DNA of 64,000 nucleotides, taken from positions 9,168,501-9,232,500 of the forward strand of contig JAWIIG010000025.1 in assembly GCA_033557465.1 (NCBI GenBank), read 5' to 3'. Below, one piece after another: positions 46,075-55,985 of the stretch; the first letter of the stretch is position 1, and the number at the start of each line of letters is the position of its first letter. A model generated the notes under the pieces. The model was not told where the DNA came from, ran no database searches, and worked only from the letters and a program-made list of their open reading frames with translations. The stretch is from Ichthyophis bannanicus. Taxonomy: Eukaryota; Chordata; Amphibia; Gymnophiona; Ichthyophiidae. Made by a program: the position numbers and the translations under genes.

Positions 46075-47865
46075 ATGGCTGCCAGCGGGTTTAAGAAATG
46101 TGATCGGTGTAAGAAACTTATGTCTCTTACCGACACACATGACTGCTGCCTCCGTTGCCTCGGACCCGATCATGACCTGATGATCTGTGGTCCGTGTGGC
46201 AAAATGTCCTCGAAGGCGTTGAGTCGGCAGCACCAGAGGGATAGAATTTTTTCTGACTCCGCGTCCGGCTGGGCCCGGACCTCGTCAGAGGCCTCGACGT
46301 CTCGGGACTCCGGCCCCGAGCAGCGTCGGGGTTCCTCTGAGCGGGGGTCTCCTTCACGGGAACATCGCAGGAAGAAGAAACCTACGAGGGTGGCGTCGGT
46401 GGACGCTCCTGGTTCCTCGAGGGCCAGGTCGCATAGCCCCGATAGCCGTCCCAGGTCTTCGGAGTCGGAGAGGCCTGCCAAGCATCCTCGTGCGAGATGA
46501 AGTCTCCTGGACACGTAAGTGCGGTTGTCCTCGTGGACTCTCCTCCGAGGGAGCCGACGTCGGGCCCGACACCGTCGGGGCCCGAGTCGGGGGCTGTTGG
46601 GTCTCCTGAGCTCGGACTCAGGTTGACGGCCTTGGAGAGCAGCTTTGCTGCCTTCATGGAACAGCAGCGGGCATTGATCGCCGGTCTCACCGGTGCATCT
46701 GCCCCGACCACCGGGACCTCGACGTCCAAGTCGACCCCGGAGGTCGAGCCGATCCTCGAGTCCATACGGGCTCGAGTCGATCCTTGGCCATGGTCTCCCT
46801 CGACCTCCCGTTCGGGGCCGAGGTCGTCAACGCCGATACCCTTGGCGTCGGGGCGGAGGGCATCGGTGCCTGCCCGACGGGAGCCGCTTGATTCCTCCTC
46901 CGAGGAGTCGGGCTGGGAGACGGAGGACGAAGAGTCACCTGACACTTATCGGACTCGGTGTGTCCCATCGGACTCGCCCGAGTCCGAACCTCGGAGACGA
47001 TCCCCACTGGAGGATACCCGGTTCTCGGACTTCGTGCGGGATATGGCCAAGGCCTTGGCCTTCCCCGCGGATCCCAAGGAGGAGCCTCGAGCCGAGGAGC
47101 TCGAGGCCCTCCAGTATGACTCTCCCGAAGGAGGCCTTTACTGTTCCGGTTCCTCTGATGCTGGAGCAGCTGCTCTTCCGCATGTGGGAGACCCCGGCCT
47201 CGACGCCGGTGTTAAGCAAGCGGGTCGATTCCATCTATCGAGTCCGCAAGAGCCCTGTGTTCCAAAAGGCACAATTACCGCACCATTCCATGGTTGTGGA
47301 ATCAGCCATGCATCGACTGAAAAGTCAGAAGATGCACTCCTTGGTGCCTCCCGACCGGGAGGCCCGGAACCTGGATGCCCTCGGTAAGAAGTGCTTCCAG
47401 GGCTCTATGCTTGCTTGCCGTGTCTAGACTTACCAGCTCTACATGGGCATGTACCTCCAAAACCTGGCAAAGGAGATTGCCGGGTTCTCTGCTGGTCTCT
47501 CCGAGGAACCTTTGCAGAGGTTCCAGGCCTTGTCCACCGGTATTCGAGAGTGCTCGAAGTTTATCTCTCGAGCAGCCTACGATGGCTTCGAGGCTTCGGC
47601 CCGAGTAGCCGGGGCCGGCGTCGATGCCCGCCGACAGGCTTGGCTACAGTCATCCAACCTCGAGCCATGGGTCCAGGACAAGTTGGTCGATGTCCCCTGT
47701 CGGGGTGAAAACCTCTTTGGCAAGCCCTTGGCTGAAAAGGCTGCAGAATTCAAGACCGAGACTCTGGCCAGGACTAGGCTTTCCAGGAAAACCTCTGCCC
47801 CTTCTCAGAAGAAGAAGGGCTCGGGGAAAAAAGTCCTTTTACCCGAGGAAGTCGTCTGCCTATAA
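46075..47865 (+). pseudogene. DIRS-D gag-like ORF1, two frame changes and one stop
   Basis: The start ATG 46075 opens AASGFKKCDRCKKLMSLTD, then THDCCLRCLGPDHDLMICG, the N-terminal Cys/His cluster. The frame ends at TGA 46498-46500. The next part is open in the frame 46497-47120 (LRLTALESSFAAFMEQQRA, DSSSEESGWETEDEESPDT, DTRFSDFVRDMAKALAFPA). The first frame returns near 47110 with PLMLEQLLFRMWETPAST and LPHHSMVVESAMHRLKSQK, a TAG at 47425-47427 where relatives have CAG, and MYLQNLAKEIAGFSAGLSEE to the stop after 47862. Two compensating indels and one point stop are the only lesions. The serine/acid-rich middle is variable; the 'SAM.R.KS' core is conserved. Confidence 0.87.
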
Positions 47866-47869
47866 ACAA

Positions 47870-49901
47870 TACCCTCATTATCAGGCCTCTACAGCTCCCC
47901 AACAGGGTCAGCAGGCCAAGGGGCAGGGTCAAGGGCCCCGTAGGCAGAAGGCCCCCAAGCCACCTACACCGGCCCCTGCTCAGCAGGGTGGGGGGTTTTT
48001 GACTCAAAAAGCATAGCCTCTTCTCCTCAGCTGGCTTCTCTCAGCACAGGAGGCCGGCTGGCCCACTTTGCCCACAGGTGGTCAGCCGTCACATCAGATA
48101 CCTGGGTTCTTCATATAGTCCAAAAGGGCTATCTTCTCCATTTTCACCAGGTACCTCCCTCCTATTATCCAGGGGAGCCTCCAAGACCCCCTCTGCACAG
48201 GGACCTACTCCTTCAGGAGTTAGCAAGTCTGCTAAAGGATCAGGCTGTGGAACCGGTGCCCCACCACCTGAGAGGTCACGGCTTTTATTCCAGGTACTTT
48301 CTAGTACCAAAAAGAACAGGAGGCCTCAGACCCATCCTAGACTTGCGAAACAAGTTCCTGGAGAGGGAAAAGTTCAAGATGCTTACCCTTGGAATCCTGC
48401 TGCCCTACCTCCAGCAGGGAGACTGGCTATGCTCCTTAGATCTAAAGGATGCGTATACTCACATCCTTATCCATCCAGACCACAGACAATATCTCAGGTT
48501 TGTTGTGGGAGGAAACCACTATCAGTACAGAGTACTTCCCTTTGGCCTGTCCTCCGCTCCCAGGGTGTTCACCAAGTGCCTGGCAGTGGTGGCGGCCTAC
48601 CTGAGGCTTCAGGGTCTCTTTGTGTTTCCGTACCTGGACGACTGGCTCATAAGGGGCCAATCTTCCCAAGAGGCCAACCAGGCCACCCTTCGCACTGTGG
48701 CTCTGCTTCAGCACTTGGGGTTTGTCATAAACTTCGCACTTTGCTCCCGTCCCAGAACTTTGAGTTCATAGGGGCCAGACTAGACACTCTTCAAGCAAAA
48801 GTTTTTCTGCCTCTGGACAGGGCCCACAGGCTAATGGATCTGGCCAGCCAGTTTCGCAGCAATTCCCTGGTCTCTGCCAGGCAATTCCTGAGACTACTCG
48901 GTCATATGGCTTCCACGGTTCTTGTCACCCCCATTGCCCACCTGCACATGCGACCTGCTCAGTGGAGCCTTCGCACTCAGTGGCATCAAGCCACAGGGGG
49001 CCTAGCGGACTCAGTGCAGATCTCCGACCTCCTAGTCTCCTCTCTACAATGGTGGCTTCATCTTCCGAATCTGGTGCTCGGAGTGGTTTTTCAATCCCCT
49101 CCGCATACTCTGGTGCTGACAACCGATGCCTCTCTTCTCGGTTGGGGAGCACATTGCCAAGGGACATGTACTCAGGGTCTCTGGACCCCTTGGGAGGCTA
49201 CTCAGCAGATAAACCTCCTGGAGCTCCGGGCGATACGCCTAGCTCTGAGAGCCTTCTCCCACCTCGCCTCTCACCAGTCTGTACTGGTCCAGACGGACAA
49301 TCAAGTTGCCATGTTCTATGTGAACAAGCAAGGAGGCACAGGCTCCTTCCTCCTTTGTCAGGAGGCACAACGACTGTGCTCTTGGGCTGTCAATCACGGA
49401 ATCCTTCTCAAGGCTGTCTACCTCCCAGGTCAGGAAAATTGCCTGGCAGACAGACTGAGCCGGATCCTGCAACCACACGACTGGAGATTGAACCCATTGG
49501 TGGTTCAGCAGATCTTTCTCAGGTGGGGACTCCCCACCATGGATCTCTTCGCCAGTCCTATGAACCGGCAACTCCCGAGATTTTGCTCCAGACAACCACA
49601 TCCTCTCAGAGTAGCAGCGGATGCGTTTCTGATCTCGTGGTCCACAGGCCTACTGTATGCGTTTCCTCCCACACCACTAGTGTCCAGAACGCTGTTCAAA
49701 GTCCTCAGGGACGGGGCTTCCTTGATTCTCATAGCCCCCAGGTGGCCGAGGCAACCGTGGTTCCCGCTTCTGCTACAGCTGGCGGTGGACACACCTCTTC
49801 CTCTGGGGTTTCAACACGATCTCCTGTCTCGGGATCAGGGGACTCTCTTGCACCCCAACCTCCAGTCCCTTCATCTGATGGCCTGGCTGCTGAAAGGGTA
49901 G
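47870..49901 (+). pseudogene. DIRS-D RT-RNase H-Dam-like polyprotein, two frame changes
   Basis: The N-terminal basic, Gln-rich part (QQGQQAKGQGQGPRRQKAPK) is in one frame to a stop at 48014-48016. The palm continues in another: AHFAHRWSAVTSDTWVL, FYSRYFLVPKRTGGLRPILD, a two-codon deletion at LRNKF, motif A SLDLKDAYTHI, YRVLPFGLSSAPRVFTK and catalytic FPYLDDWLI. Near 48735 a frameshift leads to FIGARLDTLQAKVFLPLD, RNase H (TTDASLLGWGAHC, LELRAIRLALRAF, QTDNQVAMFYVNKQGGTGS, LADRLSRILQPHDW) and the Dam-like tail (MDLFASPMNRQLPRFCSRQP, LLYAFPPTPLVSRTLF, LIAPRWPRQPWFPLL), ending at 49899-49901. Active sites are intact. Confidence 0.88.
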
Positions 49902-50938
49902 TCCTGGCTCCCCTACTACTACGTCGAGAGGTGGAAGACGTAGTCTTGGCGCCTCTGCGTCAATCCACCAGGAAATCCTACGCTCTTAAGTGGCGTAGAT
50001 TCTCCGCATGGTGTGCTCAGCACAGTGAGAATCCCTTCTCGTGCTTGGTTGCTGTAGTGTTGCAATATTTGCTCTACCTCTCCAATCGGGGCCTTAAGTC
50101 TAACTCTGTCCGAGTTCATCTTAGTGCTCTCTCAGCACACCACTCGCCGGTGGACGGCAGGCCTCTTTCCAACCACCCTTTGGTGGCTCGTTTCCTCAGA
50201 GGCCTTCTTCTGCTTAAGCCTCCTTTGCGTCCACCGGCCCCTGAGTGGGATCTGAATGTGGTCTTACAGCGGCTTACTTGTCCGCCTTTTGAACCTATGG
50301 CTACCTGCCCTCTCCGTTTTCTCTCCTGGAAAACTTTATTTCTGGTAGCTCTCACCTCTGCTAGGCGAGTGAGTGAACTGCAGGCACTAGTGTCTGATCC
50401 TCCTTACACTAGGTTCTACAGGAATAGGGTAGTCCTACGGACTCACCCTAAGTTTCTTCCTAAGGTTGTCTCACCTTTTCACCTCAATCAGGAGGTGGTT
50501 CTTCCGACCTTCTTTCCCAGGCCGCATGCCAACCGGGCTGAGATGGTCTTGCATACCCTGGACTGTAGGAGGGCGTTATCCTTCTACCTTGACCGTACGT
50601 GGGAGCATCGGAAGGCTGTTCAGCTTTTCGTTTCTTTTGACCCCAATAAGTTGGGGCTCCCTGTCTCCAAGCGTACGTTGTCCATGTGGGTCGCTGACTG
50701 TATCGCCTGGGCTTATGGGGCAGCCGGCCTCTCATTGGAGGGTCGAGTCACGGCTCATCGTGTCAGGGCGAAGGCTGCGTCAGTGGCTCATCTCCGCTCT
50801 GTTCCGTTGGCGGACATCTGCCGGGCCGCTACTTGGTCTTCAAGCCAGACTTTTGCAGCCCATTACTGCCTTGAGAGGGAGTCCTGCAGGGACAGTGCTT
50901 TCGGACAGGCAGTACTCCATAATCTCTTTGGGGTTTAG
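49870..50938 (+). CDS. DIRS-D tyrosine recombinase, intact frame
   Basis: About 355 codons are open from the RT end to TAG 50936-50938. Core-binding half: LAPLRQSTRKSYALKWRRFS, FLVAVV-type segment VAVVLQYLLYLSNRG and SVRVHLSALSAHHS. Catalytic half: LTSARRVSELQALVSD (first arginine), THPKFLPKVVSPFHLNQEVV, SFDPNKLGLPVSKRTLSMW, TAHRVRAKAAS (H-x-x-R), DICRAATWSSSQTF and AAHYCLERE (candidate nucleophile tyrosine). All R-H-R-Y residues are present. The frame is open far upstream (48962), but the upstream part is antiphase to RT and not homologous to recombinases. No ATG lies at the junction; the position homologous to the DIRS-B ATG reads CTG. The product could act in trans on related copies if expressed. 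Confidence 0.85.
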
Positions 50939-51076
50939 GCAACTCCTACCCTCCGGCCCTGGTGTTGGGCTACCGGTCGGGGGCGTTCTCAGAGAAGATT
51001 CCTTCCTTCTGTGCTGACGAGCTAGAGGGAGCTCATTTTTCCGCTTGAGGTCTCCGGTAGCCTTAAGCTAGGGAGT

Positions 51077-51174
51077 CCCATATGTGAGGACTGACTTCCT
51101 GCTTGGTCCTGGAGAAAGAGTAGTTACTCACCTGTAACAGGTGTTCTCCAGGAGCAGCAGGAATCAGTCCTCAC
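51077..51174 (+). repeat. DIRS-D internal complementary region (ICR)
   Basis: 51077-51117 is the reverse complement of the left outer end ('ttctccaggaccaagcagg'). 51119-51174 is the reverse complement of the right outer end including GTTACTCACCTG. The two halves meet at 'ggagaaagagtagtt'. Confidence 0.92.
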
Positions 51175-51253
51175 AACTCTCCCTCCTCCCCTGGGAGTTG
51201 CAGTCATATGATTTATTTTGCTAATTTTTTGCTGTCTTTTAGCTATGTCATCA

Positions 51254-51440
51254 GACTGAGCAAGATGGCACCCTTGGGCGGGAAGAGGACCGCGCATGCG
51301 CGCTGCAATTCCCAAAGGCTTTCTTTGAAAGCTGGGGAAATGCTCCGCACGAGGGCTCCGTCGGCGCCGACGTCACCCATATGTGAGGACTGATTCCTGC
51401 TGCTCCTGGAGAACACCTGTTACAGGTGAGTAACTACTCT
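51254..51440 (+). repeat. DIRS-D right inverted terminal repeat and terminus
   Basis: 51254-51413 pairs with the left repeat. The unique terminus 51414-51440 reads 'cacctgttacaggtg' (a near-palindrome), then AGTAACTACTCT. CAGGTGAGT fits a splice donor consensus. Confidence 0.9.
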
Positions 51441-52420
51441 AGGTCAGGGCTCGATGTAATATTTTGGTGTCTGTAGGTAAGTCAGACAGCAGATCTCAGA
51501 AAGTGAGGGTGAGGGGGTGTCAGAGATCCTAAAGATTGGAGAGCCAGAAAGGAGCAAAGGAAGACTATAGTGACACAGTGATTTCCCTTTAAAGTAGCCC
51601 ATGCATATGGCTCTAAAGTAAGTGGAAGCAGGCTCATCTTTGGCCTAGGCGTATGGTGCCTTCAAAGTTTGGCACACTAGGCAGTTTCCTTTGTTGCCTA
51701 AGCCTGGTTTAAGTGCTGATTCAAGGTTAATCAGACACAGGATGAGCCAGTCCTTTTTTAAGCGGATTTGCAGTCCTGTTTTTCCTATGGACATTGAAAC
51801 TGTATCTCCTCATATGTGTTGGAACAAAACAGAGGTTGACTGTTTTGCCATTGACTGCTTGCGTGACTCCATGCCTCCTTTCCCCACTTCTGAGTGCTAG
51901 TAATTATGCCATTACTGCTTCTACCTACTAGACACCTTTGGGCAGTGGACTAGTCTGCATAGCTGTGTGTCCCAGAGGTGGATGCATGAATGCTTCTAAA
52001 ATTCAGTAATTGCAAGGTTTATTGGACTCTCTTGCTGTTCATAGATGGACATACCTTTTATTGCTTTGAGTTATGTCTGCCATGTCTTTTCATCCTTTCA
52101 GTGGCTATGTCTAAAAGATGTAAACAAAGGCGACACTTCAATGTTAGCCACCTGTATCTGTTAAGGATCTTGGTGCTTCCCTAGAAAACACTTAAAACAT
52201 TTTTGCTCTTTGAAGTCTCTTCTAGTTTATTCTGTTCCGGATGTCTTATCAGTGCAGTGTTTTCCGACGTGCCTGACAGGACGCCCTCTAAGCAGAAGGC
52301 ATCACACTTGGATTAAGGATCTCTTGAACGCTGCTGAGACTACTGTGCTTAACAGAGGAGAATGTTAACCTATGGATCAAAGTCTTCCTGTCTGGCCACA
52401 AATGTAAAATATATAACTTT
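51441..52420. other. Unassigned DNA
   Basis: No frame or repeat was recognised. Confidence 0.4.
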
Positions 52421-52536
52421 TAGGCAAAACCACTAAAAACATTTGTAATAGGGCAGACAGTGTAAATTTGCATTTGGCAATATTAACCATGTTTGATGCC
52501 TCTGTCCTATTACAAATGTTTTCAGTGCTTGGCCTA
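52421..52536. repeat. Short imperfect inverted repeat (MITE-like)
   Basis: Arms 52421-52459 and 52499-52536 are about 85% complementary (core ACATTTGTAATAGG pairs with CCTATTACAAATGT) around a 39-base centre. No clear target duplication was found at the edges, so the class is not assigned. Confidence 0.5.
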
Positions 52537-52790
52537 AAATTCAGGGCTTTTTTTCAAGTGGTATTCTGTGGTACTAAGTACTGTCTGCTATTTCGTTGAC
52601 TACTAAATTTAATCCATTTAACTCAAATATTAATGAAAGAGCCCAGGCTCTGCACACCTCTAAATACACACACATAGAGTGCTAACCACAGGAGAAGCAC
52701 TTTCTTCAGCCAGTCCCCGCAGGTTTATAGGTGAATGTGGAGAAACAGATATCTCAAGTCCTGCTAAATATGGATAAAGGTAGAAACCAC
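52537..52790. other. Unassigned spacer
   Basis: Nothing recognised. Confidence 0.4.
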
Positions 52791-52990
52791 TGTAATTATG
52801 TTAGTTTGTGAAGATGTTTTGGGAGGGACACTGGATGAAAGCCAGTGGGAAAGGGTATTTGAGGGCATGGCTAAGGACTCAGTCTCGGCGTTGATACAAG
52901 AGAATGCGTTTAAAGTGGTATATAGAATGCAATCAACACCCATTCAAATCAGTATGGTGGTAGTGGGATACAGCCCGAGCTGATTTTCCA
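52791..52990 (+). mobile_element. L1-like ORF2 C-terminal fragment
   Basis: The frame reads ESQWERVFEGMAKDSVSALI, then ENAFKVVYRMQSTPIQ, resembling the conserved C-terminal region of L1-clade ORF2. It is short and lacks enzyme domains. Confidence 0.5.
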
Positions 52991-53230
52991 AGCTAACATA
53001 AATGGCAGCTTCTCTATTCCATTATATTTTCCCAACTCATAGAGCTTGGATGTAAAGTCTCTGGATTTCCAGCAGGATCTATAAAGCTCTTCCAGCACAG
53101 TCTTCGCCCTAGCTATCCCTCTTTAAACCTCCTTAACTCTTACATAATGGCAACATTGAAGATACATATATCTGTCTGAAACCATCAAAGCCTGGTAACC
53201 TTCCTTCCTCCGTAATCATCTTCCAGGGAG

Positions 53231-53458
53231 GAGTGGCTCAGTGGTTGGGACAGGTTACCTCAGGCCGGAAGGCTGGGAGTTCAATTCCCGCATGGGGACA
53301 TGCAACTTCAGGCCGGAGGGACTGGGGTCTCTAGTCCCATGGCCTTCCATTGACTCAGATTGTGAGGCCTTCGAGGACAAGGGAATATAAAGTACCTGTT
53401 TAGTATACATGTAAACTGCACTGATTCTAAAGAGCGCGGTATAAAAAAGAAAGAAAAT
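53231..53458 (+). repeat. tRNA-derived SINE with L2-like tail
   Basis: The A-box-like TGGCTCAGTGGTT (53232-53244) and B-box-like GAGTTCAATTCCC (53278-53290) form a tRNA-like head. The tail 'aaagagcgcggtataaaaaa' followed by 'gaaagaaaataataaaa' resembles the L2 3' end, consistent with retrotransposition by L2 machinery. It is a different family from the SINEs at 0.1, 44.0 and 58.3 kb. Confidence 0.72.
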
Positions 53459-53464
53459 AATAAA

Positions 53465-54510
53465 ATACACTCGCCATCATCCATATTGCTCCCAGCGCTT
53501 CAACATTTTGCTACTCTTTCACTGATGGAATTTCTCATTATATTGTAGAAATAGAAACCTCTCTGACCCCCCAACCCCAAATCACTTGATTCTTGTACTT
53601 TCCCCATAAGGTGAAAGAGAAAATTATTTCTCCTCTTCCCCTTTTTCCCTGTACAACCATGTCAAATGTGGCACCGGGATCTCCCCTACCTCCCATTGTT
53701 CCAATCCAACTGAAGATTCCCCAGTCAAACCCTCCCTCCAATCAAAAATAGCTCTCCTGCGCTATGTACATAGTATGCCTGTACATTTGGGACCTCCCTT
53801 GCTACCCTAGAGGACCTTCTCCTCCATATGAAGGAGAAAAGCCTTCTCTGCAATCTTTTCAGGACCATATCAGGCATCTCAGTGGGCAGCGATATGAACA
53901 TGAACAGCAGCTGAGGCATCACAGTTATTTTAATCATGACTATTCTCTCCAGACAGGAAAGATTCATCCTCCTCCATCTAGTCATATGCCTACTAAGTGC
54001 ATCCAGCAGTGAAGAATTATTAAAGGGAGAACAAATCCCTCCGATAAGTACCCATTTATACGCCCTAATATCTAATTGCCTTTCAAACCCAATTAAATGG
54101 GAATGCCTCCCTCAGTATTAGCATTCTCTAATTGAGAGTCCAGGCACACCTTTAAAATTTCGGTCTTACCCACATTGATTTTATACTCCGATACTTTACT
54201 ATATTCTTTCACTTCCCTTATTAGCACAGACAATGAAATCAAAGGCTTATTCAATGAAAAAATAACATTGTCTGCAAAAAGGTCAATTTTGTATTTCTGC
54301 AGCTCCTGCTGTATCCCTGCAATGTCCCCATTCATCCTAATCCTTTCCTCAGATGGCTCAATAACAATGCAAAAAGGAGGGGAGGTAGGGGACACCCCTT
54401 TGGCATTCCCAATCCAATTTGAACTTCCCCCAAATATCCCCCATTCACTCGTATTCTCACTAAGAAGGCCTTATGCAAAGCTTTGTTTCATCCAATAAAT
54501 TTAGCTCCCC
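53465..54510 (-). mobile_element. L1-clade LINE ORF2 fragment, minus strand
   Basis: From high to low coordinate: MSPTSPPFCIVIEPSEERIR (about 54390), KIDLFADNVIFSLNKPLISL (54290), EYSKVSEYKINVGKTEIL (54200), then NLSCLERIVMIKITVMPQLL with MFISLPTEMPD (53960-53900) and RLFSFIWRRRSSRVAREVPN. These match the L1 RT and post-RT region. Motif C is FADN instead of FADD, so it is inactive. It is truncated on both sides. Confidence 0.72.
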
Positions 54511-54688
54511 GGGGGTGGAGGGGATCACATGATACGGTGAGCCAGAGTGGTAGCATTCCCTTTGACTCCAGAGTTTCTCGCTCAGATTTTTGTTAATTTT
54601 CCTTGCATTTTGCCCCCTTCTCGTCTTGCTTTGGGTGTGTTCTTGTGGCGCCCTCTTTCTGATGTCACTCCTGCCCCTCACTCATCTC

Positions 54689-55363
54689 ATGACTGCAAAA
54701 TCCCTCTGGAAGGAGAAGACTCTGGCTCCTGGAGCTAAGATTGCTGACCTCTCTCCAGCTGGTCCACGTGCAGCTCAGCTCCCCGGTATGGTGGAGGAGA
54801 TGTCTCACACTGTTGTAGCAGCCTTGGAGAGGAGGTTCCAAGGGTTGGCTGAGCAGCTATCCCATATTGCTCAGGCTGTGAATGAGTTTGGCGGCCAGAT
54901 CACTGAGGTGGAACACAGGGTGTCTGAAGTAGAGGACTCTCAGCTATTTCAAACCCAGGTCCTACAAAAGCTGCAAGGGGAAAAAGCTGGCCGATTTGGC
55001 GAACTGGGGCCGCCATAAGAACATTTGGTTCATGGGCATTGAGGAGTCTGTGGCAGAGGTTGAATTGTGGGGTTATTTGGAGACCTGGATTCCTCTAAAT
55101 CTTATCTTGCCTGCATCTTTGGAAAAATCCTCCTAGAAAGATTGCACCGTTTGGGCATTCAACATACAGACACTGACCACCCACGGGTAGTGCTTGCCCA
55201 ATTCTGCAACTTTGCACAGAAAGAGGCTGGTTTTTGGGCTGTGTGGGAGCAGCGTAACTCCCCCTCCGGGCACAAAAAACGACAAATTTTCCAAGATTAC
55301 TCTGTGCTGGTCAGTAAGCATCATCAGGAGTTCTTGGGTATCTGCGGCCAGCTCTTGAACTGA
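54689..55363 (+). pseudogene. L1 ORF1-like protein, broken
   Basis: The frame from ATG 54689 encodes ALERRFQGLAEQLSHIAQAV and ITEVEHRVSEVEDSQLFQ, a coiled-coil-like segment, then stops at about 55018. A second frame (55067-55363) gives LLERLHRLGIQ, HPRVVLAQFCNFAQKEAGFW, then RQIFQDYSVLVSKHHQEF, matching the RNA-binding C-terminal half of L1 ORF1 proteins. Intervening frames carry ESVAEVELWGYLETW-like sequence. ORF1 would coat L1 RNA; this copy has at least two frame changes. Confidence 0.65.
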
Positions 55364-55647
55364 GGGCTTTGTTTCTTCCTGCTTTATTCTGCTGTGCTGT
55401 GAGTAGAATCTCAGGGCCATCAACACTACTTTACCATGCCCTTGGAAGCTCTATCCTTTATCGAGACTCTGCCAATGTGATGGCCATGCTAGCTGGGACT
55501 TTTGCTGGTGCTCCATATTGTTGATACTGTTTGGCTGGCCCTGTCTTTTGCTTCTCACCTCCCTGTCCTTTCCCGCAGGGTTTTCTGGTGCCCGGCGAGC
55601 TAGACTAGCCCTGGTTGTCTATGGCCAGATCTTTTCATCAACTAGAC

Positions 55648-55841
55648 CAAGGGTGGGCAATTCCGGCCCTCGTGCGCCACAATCCAGCCTGGTTTTCATG
55701 ATGTCCCTAATGAATATTCATGAGATCTATTTGCATTGACTGTCTTTCATTGTATGGAAATAGGACCATGAATATTCATTAGGGACATCATGAAAACCAG
55801 GCTGGATTGTGGTGCACGAGGGCCGGAATTTCCCACCTCTG
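55648..55841. mobile_element. hAT-type MITE, 194 bp, with 8-bp target duplication
   Basis: A near-complete fold-back. The ends CAAGGGTGGGCAATTCC and (complement) CAGAGGTGGGAAATTCC lead into arms that pair across most of the element ('tggttttcatgatgtcccta' and its complement). Both flanks carry AACTAGAC (55640-55647 and 55842-55849), an exact 8-bp duplication, the hAT signature. It encodes nothing and must have been moved by a transposase supplied in trans. Confidence 0.85.
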
Positions 55842-55880
55842 AACTAGACCATTGAGGCTGGTGGTATCCTTCTGCTATGC

Positions 55881-55985
55881 ATAGAAACATAGGAGCATGA
55901 CAGAAAAAGACCACGTGGCCTATGTAGTCTGCCCTTCCATATCAACCACTACAACAGTCCCCATTTTTTTCCTTTAGTATATACC
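55881..55985 (-). repeat. CR1-type LINE 3' tail, minus strand
   Basis: 'atagaaacataggagcatga' followed by 'ctatgtagtctgcccttcca' resembles the 3' untranslated CR1 end in reverse (compare 57751-57830). Confidence 0.5.

Larger units (their letters stand above)
45666..51440 (+). mobile_element. DIRS-D: full-length DIRS retrotransposon with intact recombinase frame
   Basis: The order is left inverted repeat (45669-45831), leader, gag (46075-47865), RT-RNase H-Dam-like (about 47870-49901), tyrosine recombinase (about 49870-50938), ICR (51077-51174) and right inverted repeat (51254-51413), with outer end CAGGTGAGTAACTACTCT. It is the best-preserved member of the A/D/E subfamily. Its sequence is CpG-rich compared with DIRS-A, consistent with a younger copy. 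No direct target repeat was seen. Confidence 0.93.

Noticed and set aside
45690..46136. Minus-strand basic ORF over the DIRS-D leader
   Set aside because: The Lys/Arg-rich translation is a result of the pyrimidine-rich leader read in antisense; the same artefact occurs at other DIRS leaders.
48078..48735. 5' third of the 607-codon frame 48078-49901
   Set aside because: Before about 48735 this frame is out of phase with the RT palm and encodes non-homologous sequence; only the part after the frameshift is the real product.
48962..49870. N-terminal part of the 658-codon frame ending at 50938
   Set aside because: It is antiphase to RNase H and has no recombinase similarity. The recombinase begins at the RT end.
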